Position numbers and translations under genes: made by a program. Positions 34,227-43,200 of a stretch of DNA of 64,000 bases are shown in pieces. The stretch spans positions 62,001 through 126,000 of the forward strand of contig JAFODP010000017.1 of NCBI GenBank assembly GCA_017380635.1, written 5' to 3'. The DNA is from Bacteroidales bacterium. GTDB lineage: Bacteria > Bacteroidota > Bacteroidia > Bacteroidales > UBA1402. The notes below the pieces were generated by a model. It was given only the letters and a program-made list of their open reading frames with translations, searched no databases and was not told the DNA's origin. Within the stretch, counting starts at the first letter, position 1. Each line of letters begins with the position of its first letter.

Positions 34227-37200
34227 ATGATGTACTATCATAATTCCAACAAACAAACTCATGGTAGCGTATTCCGCCCGACGCTGCTGTTGTGTTTATG
34301 CCTTTTTGCCTGCTTCCTTTCTGTGCCTGCCATGGCTCAGGTGGTAATTGGTGGCGATGTTTATGGTGGCGGAAAACAAGGTGCGGTTAATAGTACATCC
34401 GATAATGCTACTTCGGTAACTATCAAGAGTGGTAGCGTGCGTACTGTCTTTGGCGGTGGACAGGAAGGCGCAGTGAGCGGCAACACCCAAGTGGTGGTGA
34501 GCGGCGGTGAAATTGGTGGAAACCAATGGAATGGTAGTATCCATGGCGGCGTATTCGGTGCCGGCGATGGTATGGCTGCAACGGTAGAAGGTATCAGTCG
34601 TGTAAGTGTGAGCGGCGGTACTATCCACAACAACGTTTATGGTGGCGGTAACCAAGCCAAGTTGATTGGTAGCACGGAAGTTGTTCTGCAAGGTGGTAAC
34701 ATGTGGGGCGATGTGTATGCCGGTGCTCGTATGGCCGATATTGAGGGTCGTACTTTCGTCAATATTGATGGTGCAAATGCTACTAACAGCCTTATTATCA
34801 GAAGTGTTTATGGTGGTAACGATATCTCGGGCGATATCAGCGGTAGTGCCGATGCCCTTCCTATCGTGCCCCAACATACGGCTATCGACAATACTTGGAA
34901 TGCCATCGTCTATGCCACGCCTAGCAGCACTCACCCTGTGTTTGTTGCCTCGCTGTATGGTAGCGGTAATGGTGACTACAACTATAGCGGAGAAAACAAT
35001 ATCAGCCTGAAGAAATGGGATGAAAGCACCGGCACCTTGGTCGATGCGACTTATAGCACTGGCGGAAAACCCCAATTGAACAAGACCTATATCGAATTGA
35101 ATGGTGGTATTTATGGTCAGGTGTATGGCGGTGGTAACTTTGCCACGGTAAACCAAGAAACGGTGATTTACACCAACAATAGCACCAATCTTAACAATGC
35201 GGCGCTCAACCGTATTCCGGCCAGCTACAAAAATCATCTTGCGCTTTTCGATAATAGTGGCTACCATATAGAGGACGAAAATATGGTTTTCGATTACCAC
35301 GTAAACCGCATGTTTGGTGGTAACAACAAGGAAATCATGAGCATACGTCCCACTTGGAATCTGCAACAAGCCTCTATCAACAACTTGTATTCGGGTGGTA
35401 ACCGTGGTGCCATGACCTATCCCAATGGTATTTTCCTGGCTTTGCAGAGTGCCAACATCAGCGTCAACAATGTGTATGGCGGTTGCCGTATGGCCGATGT
35501 GAATCCCAATGGCAATAATGGCGTGGGCAATATCACGGCCGAATCGCTTTATGGTTACGCTTTCGATGCGGGTTACGCGGCCCGCGTGTATATCACCGAC
35601 GGAAAAATCAACAACGTTTATGGTGGTAACGATATCTCCGGTAAAGTGTATTATGGTACCAATGTTGAAATTCATGCTTCCATCCAAGGCGATGTATATG
35701 GTGGCGGTAATGGTTCGTATGTGTACACCAATATAGCTGAAAATGAAGGACATGCAGAATATGGCGATTATTATTACCATCCTGGCAGCGATGCTGTGGA
35801 TGCGTTGTTCTATCATCGTCCGCACGTAGAAAAGACCTTGGTGCACGTTGCCGGTATGGAAGGCGATGTCACCATGGTAAACGGCAACATCTATTGTGGT
35901 GGTAACAGTGCCACTTTGTACAAAGAAGGTGGTTCGGACGCATCTGCCATTTTGAGATTGGGCAAATATGTCGATTTGAATGCGGTGTTCCTGGGCAGTA
36001 ATGGTGCCAACATGATCGATGCCAATGTCCTGACGCAATACGATGAAGACTCTTACAGCAGCCTGACGCTCACCAACGAAGCCGACTTCGAGCGTTACAT
36101 GGATGCGGTGGCCGTGAATATCTTGCCCAAAGTTGAATGGGACAACAATCTGAATAACAGCACTTTTATCGGATCATTCTACTGCGGTGGTAACGTAGGT
36201 AGTATGACCTACAACAAAGTAAACATCGAATTTCCGCAAGGCATTACCATCTACGATAAAATTGTAGCCGGTTGTAATAGCGCCAATGTGCTTGCCGGCA
36301 CTCATAACGCAGCTTATGTGGGTGGTCTTATCGGCGATGCAGGCAGTGAGGCCAAGGTTAATCTGTTGGTTCGTTCGCGTTTGGAACCTCGCACCACTAT
36401 CGACAACATCTCTTATCAAAATTTCAACGGTATCATTTATAACGACAAGCAGGTTTACACCGGCGCCAATATCTATGGTGGTTGCTACAATAGTGGTGTG
36501 GTAATTGGTGATGTGCGTATCACCGTTGAAGACGATTTGATTTCGCCCAATCTTAATTCTGAAACGATTACCAATACCGGCAATTATGTGTATGCCAGTG
36601 CTTTGGCTATTTATGGCGGTGGTTATGGTGCAAATACGACTATCCAAGGTAATACGGCTATCAACCTGAACGAAAATGCCCGTGTTCTCTTGGCTTTCGG
36701 TGGTGGTCAGATGGGTGAAGTGCATGGCAATGCCCAAGTTACTTTGGATGAGGATTTGGTATTGCCCGGCGATAAATTGAATGCTCACAGAGTTTATGCC
36801 GGTGGTTATGCCGGAGAAATTAGCGGAAACACCACGCTGCATCTTTTGGGTGGTGGTGTGAAACGTGCTTTCGCTGGTGCTTGTAACGCAGATATCAAGG
36901 GTTATACAGCGGCTTATATCGGAGCGGAAGCCAAATATGGCGAGGGTCTTCCCTACGTTGCCGAAGCCGTGTTCGGTGGTAACGACTTTGGTGGACAAAT
37001 CATTGGCAATCATCTCTGGATGGGCTACGACAAACAACAAGTGCGTTCGCAATCGTATGTACAGTATTTGAGTGGTGATATTTTCGAAGGTATTTATGGT
37101 GGCTCCTATGGTAGTTATTTGTATACCGACAATAGTTTGTACACGCAAGCGCCTTTGTCGAGCCCTACTTTCAAGAATATTCCCTCCAAAGAAGGCGATG

Positions 37201-40200
37201 AATTGGTAAGCAATACTTTTGTGGATATCGCTTCACAGTCGCACGATGCCAAAGATATTATCGGTAGCAAAGCCAATGCCAATATGGAAGCAACCACGAT
37301 GGCTGCCGGTGGTGGTCGTGGTTATGCCAACCTGCCCGACGAGGTGAAAGTGGCCAAAACCTATGTCTTGCTGCGTGCAGCTACCGTTAGCAGTGGACGT
37401 ACGGCGCCTATTGCGCATCGTATTTATGGTGGTGGTAACCTCTCTACGGTGGGAGATACCCATGTGGATGCCTACACGGGTAATGTCAACATGATTTTCG
37501 GTGGTACGCATGGTGTTAAAACCCTCACCAACGAGGATCAAGAGCCTTACAACGTCCAAAGCACACTTATCAAGACTTATAACGGATTGGATTATGCCAA
37601 CATGAATATCTTCGGTGCCGGTGCCAACAGCGGTAGCAATGTGGCCACCATCTATCTGTATGGTGGTATCATGAACGATGTTCATGGTGGTGCTTATACC
37701 GAAGGTTATACGCCTATAACCTATCTGCATGTTCCTGATGGTTCTACCGTTCGTGTGAATGCCATTTATGGTGGTGGTTTGGGCGAAGAAGAAGGTCGTC
37801 CTTGCGACGTTGGGGTATCGAATATTGAGTTTGCCTCGGCCATGGCCAAGGTGGAAGATGCTATTTATGGTGGTAACCACACGGCTCGTGTCACTACTCA
37901 AAGCAATATCACCATCTCTACCCCGGTTAGAAATTTTATCGGCGAGTTGCGTGATGTGTACGGTGCCGGCTATGGTGTAGAAACTGTTTCAGGCTTTACC
38001 AAGATCGATTTGACGGAGGGTGCCCTTGTAGCCAACGTCTTCGGTGGCGGACGCGAAGGTAGGGTTCTCAATCACTACAGTCATTTTGGCGGCACTGTGG
38101 AAGGCAGCGATGCGGTGATTGCTTATTATTCAGCAGCGTCCGAGCGTCATGGTAATTGGAAGAACGGAAGCAAAGGCGACACTACCAATACCCTTATCAA
38201 TATTCATACAGGTGCTATCGTCAACGCAAATGTGTATGGTGGTGGCGAAGGTTCTACGGCCAATGTAAGTGGCGAAACCTATGTCAATCTTATCGGTGGT
38301 AGTGTGAAAGGCGATATTTACGGAGGTGGTTACGAGGGTCCGATGTTGCTCATGACCGAAGAAAGCAAAGGCAAGATTGACTCAGAACTCGAAAAACAGA
38401 ACATTGAAACCCTTTGTGCCATCGTCGGTGGTGATGTGCGTAACGTATTTGGTGGTGGTTATCAAGGTAAAACCGAGGGTAATACGAATGTGACTATCGG
38501 TATAAGCGGCAGCACCAATTTCTATAATGGTAAGCCTACTATTTTGCGCAGTGTCTATGGTGGTGGCGAAATGGCCGAAGTGACCCAGACCTCTAAAGTG
38601 GATATGTACAATGGTTATGTAGGTTATTACTACGACGCTGCAAAAGACGATTTCGTGAAAAACCTCGACTTGCGCAGAGCGGGTGACAAACTGCTTAAAG
38701 GAAATGGTAACCTCTTTGGTGCCGGTTATGGTATAGGCGCCGTGGTAATGGATGCCCAGGTAAACTTGTGGGATGGTGTTATCCGTAACGGTTTGTATGG
38801 CGGTGCCGAAATTGCTACCGTTGGTAAAGGTCGCATGAAGCTGGAAAACGAAAGAAATGTCTTGGATGAATATATCGCCGGCGGTAAAACCCAGGTGCGT
38901 ATGTACGGCGGATTGGTTGAAGGCGATGTCTTCGGTGGCGGACGAGGATTCAGTTACGACCTTTCGAATAATGTGATTGAAGATGCTATTTATTACACCA
39001 GCGGATATGTATTCGGTAAGACCGATGTGGAAATCTATCGCGGAACCATCGGTACAACTGAAAGCCTGGCAGAAGGCCAAGGTAATGTATTCGGTGGCGG
39101 TAATATCGGTTATGTGTATGGTGGTAGTGCAACGGCTCGCAGTGTTGTTTATACCGGCGACGATGATGCGGCCAATGCCAAATACAAAGGTCATTATTAC
39201 CTCACCGACCAATTCAAACAACGTTCCGAAGACTGCCGCGTTCATATCGAAGCAAGATGTTTGGTATTGGAAGATGTCACCATCAACGATTCGCTTTATA
39301 CCAAAGGTTCTTATGTACTCACCAAAGATTTGAATACGCTCACGGCCACGGATACCAGATGGAACTACCTCGATTCGCAAGGTCTGACCATCCGTAATGC
39401 GGTGTTTGCCGGTGGTAACGTATCGTCGGGTAGTGATAAGATTTATGCCAATGCCGTGACGGTGTACGGTAATGCCACCGCGGCTGTGGTGGACGTCTTC
39501 TCGAAAGACTTCATCATGGTGGGCGACGATGGTGTTGGTGGTTTGTATGGCGATGGCAACCTTACCTTTGTGGATGGTTATCGCGAGTTGAACATCTCCA
39601 ACTATGGTACCGACTTCTACAACCTCACCAAAGACCTTTCCTACGATGATTATCTGAAGCTTTCAGATCGTGAAAAAGGTTTCTACAACTTGCTTTATTC
39701 GCCCAAGAGCGAAAACATCGAGTTCACTTTCGATGGTGTTACATACCGCTATTTTGCCGTACGCGGTGAAACGCCTGCCGACGAAATTGACGAACACGAA
39801 TACAAGACCATGCTCAACGCTTTCATCCAGATGAACAGCAACGAATTGGCCAACAAATGGACTTTCGATGCTGAAAGAGGCATGTACACCTATACGGGTA
39901 ATACTTTGACTTTCCACTTGAGCGGAACCAATTATACCATCCACAATGGCGACAGCTGCTCTGCCGGCGCGTACGACGAACTCTTTGCCAACTACAAACT
40001 CTATATAAAACAAGGCATGGAGGAGAAATGGGATATCAATGGTGAATGTTCGCTCACGGCCGGTCGTATGTTGAACACCATCCAACGTGCCGATTTCTGC
40101 GGTATGTTCGGTAGCCGTATCATGCTTTATGGCGCACAAGACCGTGTACCCGATATCGTGGACTATACCCAATATACCATCAACCGTGTGGAAGAAGTAT

Positions 40201-43200
40201 CGCTCAACCAACGCGTAGCGCCTTACGATACTACGGAAATCCATGGTAACTACTTCGGTATCTACAATGTGGTAAACTTGTTGGGTGCCATCACCTCTGA
40301 CGTGGAATTCACCGATGCCCGCGAAGCGGATGGCTGTCTGGATGCAGGCTTGGCCGCCGATGGATCGACAAGATACTTGGAATTCAAATACGATCGTATG
40401 AACGAGCGTTCCCGCAACATGGCTTCCAGCAAGAACATGGTGGCTCAGGCTTCGGGGGTATTCCTTGAATTGGTGAAAGAAAAAGACAAAGATGGCAATA
40501 AGACTTACGGCCCCATCACCGGTGTGGTACAACTCGATTTGATTAATGTGAAACCCGGCGAAGGTGGTGGTTATGTGTATGCCCACAACGAACATGGTAC
40601 GCCCGAGCCTGTGGACGATGATATCAAGAGTCGTCAGGTGCTTTCGCTTGCCAACACGGGTGCCATTTCGTACGCCAACTTTACTTACGACCAGAATGAG
40701 CTGCAGCCTTTGCAGACTTCAGGAAACTTTGTGCATCCTACCAAGCGCATTGTGGACGATTGTTTCCCCCGCGGTGGTTACTACGACCATGCCCACGATG
40801 GCGATAATTATTCTCAAGCCCACTTCTGGTATATCCGTGGTGACTTCTATGTGTACGATCAATATGTTTCGGGTTACACCGGTGCGTCGCAAGCATACGA
40901 ACAAGACATCGACATTCCGCTTACCATTGCTGCCGGTTCCGAAGGCCGTATGACCTTGCAAAGCGTCAACCCCAATAAATATGCTTATTTCGTAGGTAAA
41001 CACTATGGCGATAGAGTGTTGGCTGCCAACGATAGTATCTTGATTGAAGAAAACACTTATCATCAAAACGATCCTATCAGTTACTGGGATTGGTCGCAAC
41101 TTTCTGTCACCGACCAATCGTACTTTGTCGATTCTACTTATGTGGCCATTTGCGATGCCCAAGCCGGCGAAACCAACTACGAAAAAGGTTTGGTATTGTT
41201 GCCCAAAGATTTCAGAGCCATTCAAAAGGCCGATTCCCTCATCAGTGTAATCGACATCAACGGCGAAGCGCATCAGGCGCGTACCGACTCGGTGTTCCGC
41301 ATTTCGAACGAAATTTCGCACAATGCCGGTTATCTGATCACCTTCGACATCACCAACCCCTTGGAATGGGACAACTACTACACCAAACTGATTAAAGGTG
41401 AAGGCGTGGACATCGAAAAGATGCTCGAGTCGGTATATCTGGATAAATTGGATCAAGGCATCATCAATGCCAACGATTACAAGGCGGCTCCTACCCTGCT
41501 CTGTACCAAGAGTGGTATTTATGGTCAGCGAGCCTACTCGCTTGACGACTTGGTAAATGAAGCGGTATATAACAGTCAGAGCTCTATCTCTAACTCTGGC
41601 ATTGATAAAGTTCAAGAGGCTTACGACGCTATCAAGAAAGAACAGGCTGCCTTTGAACCGGCTTACGTCATGAAGGAGGAAGAAATCACCTTCAATATCG
41701 GTGCGAAAGAATATCACATGTTCGAAGGTAGTTACCTGAGAGATTCGCTCTACAATAAGATTGAGAATGCGAGCATCAAGGCTGCTTTTGAAAAGGCTTA
41801 TATCTGTATCAACACCATCGAGGTGGCCGATAAGGAATATATCTTGAATGGCGACCTGATTCCGCTATCGCGTTACAACGAGTTGAAGAATCAAGCCAAA
41901 GACCCGATGAACACCTTCATGTCGGGCAAGGCTGATACCCATGGCGAATTGTCGAACTATTTCAGCGAAGCTTACGTCTGCACCAAGGCCGGTAAATATG
42001 GTGGTCATTATTTCGAAGAGAAAAAGAATTATCTTGCTTTGGATTTCTGCGGTCTGCCTTACGAAGAACGCAACGCCGTCAACGACAATGGTGAAAAGGT
42101 ATTCCAATTCAACTTTGATGCTTTCAACCTGTTGGCTACCGATTTCCATCCCGACATTCACCAGTATAAAGATCCGTATTTCTCTACCCAAGCGGTGAAC
42201 TATACGGCTACTTATACCGAAAATACCCCGACGAAAATCAAGCAAAAACTCAATGGCAGCGATTACGCCGGCGATTTGTCAGATCCTATCGATGTTGTGT
42301 ACAACACCACTTACCAACGTGTCGATTACGAATCTATCTTGAATGAAAAGGCGCATTATATGCCCATCAAGGTTGAAAAACTGGATTCAACTTATTACAT
42401 CGTCAATAATACTTTCGAAAAAGCCAATATCTACTATCCCGTAGGTAAGGTTATCACGGAGGATGATTACACGATGTTGAGTGCAACTTTGAAAGAATGT
42501 ATCACAGCGGTGGCTGGTAGTAGTTTCGTTCAAACGGGTACTTATTACTATTGTGTGGAAGACTACAAGATGAGTAGCGAAAGTGCTGCTTTCAGCAACT
42601 ACATCGACAATAGCAAGCAGTATAGCGGAAAGGGTACCGTGGTGCCTTTGGGTACTATCATCCACAAGAACAACTACAATGCTTTGCCCAACTATCAGAC
42701 CGGATTCACCATTCAGGGTCATGCGCCTATCCAGACAACGACGATTTATGTGCCTCGCGAATCGGATATTCTCAACCTGAGCAAAGACCGTGTTATCACC
42801 GTGGTTTACCGCTACGACTATAAAGAAGGTGACGGTGCCGATATTACCAATTTCAGCGAAAAGCATATCATCAACATTCACTTGGAATTCCGCAGCGGTC
42901 AGCCCACCATTGGCGACGTAACGGCCCCTGCTACGGTATTGCCCAACTCGACGGTAGGTCTTTCTGTGCCTTCGGTTACCAAGGGTGCTTACGAAATTCT
43001 TGGTGGTGGATGGGAAATCTTCGAAACTGAATTGGATGCCCGCGAACACAAAAACGGTGTTGCTTACAAGAACAACGCCACTCCGATGTATTGGTATCAG
43101 AACAACTACTATGTAGCTTACTATGCCAAGACTTATCTGGGTAAGACTTATTCTAACCCTGTGCCCTTCTCGGTGGCCAACTACCATCGTATCGGCGAAG

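Noticed and set aside
34296..36038. A 580-codon open frame on the minus strand inside the giant gene
   Set aside because: It is the antisense of the Gly-rich repeats; His/Ile/Thr-rich composition follows directly from the reversed codons and there is no signal or start context.
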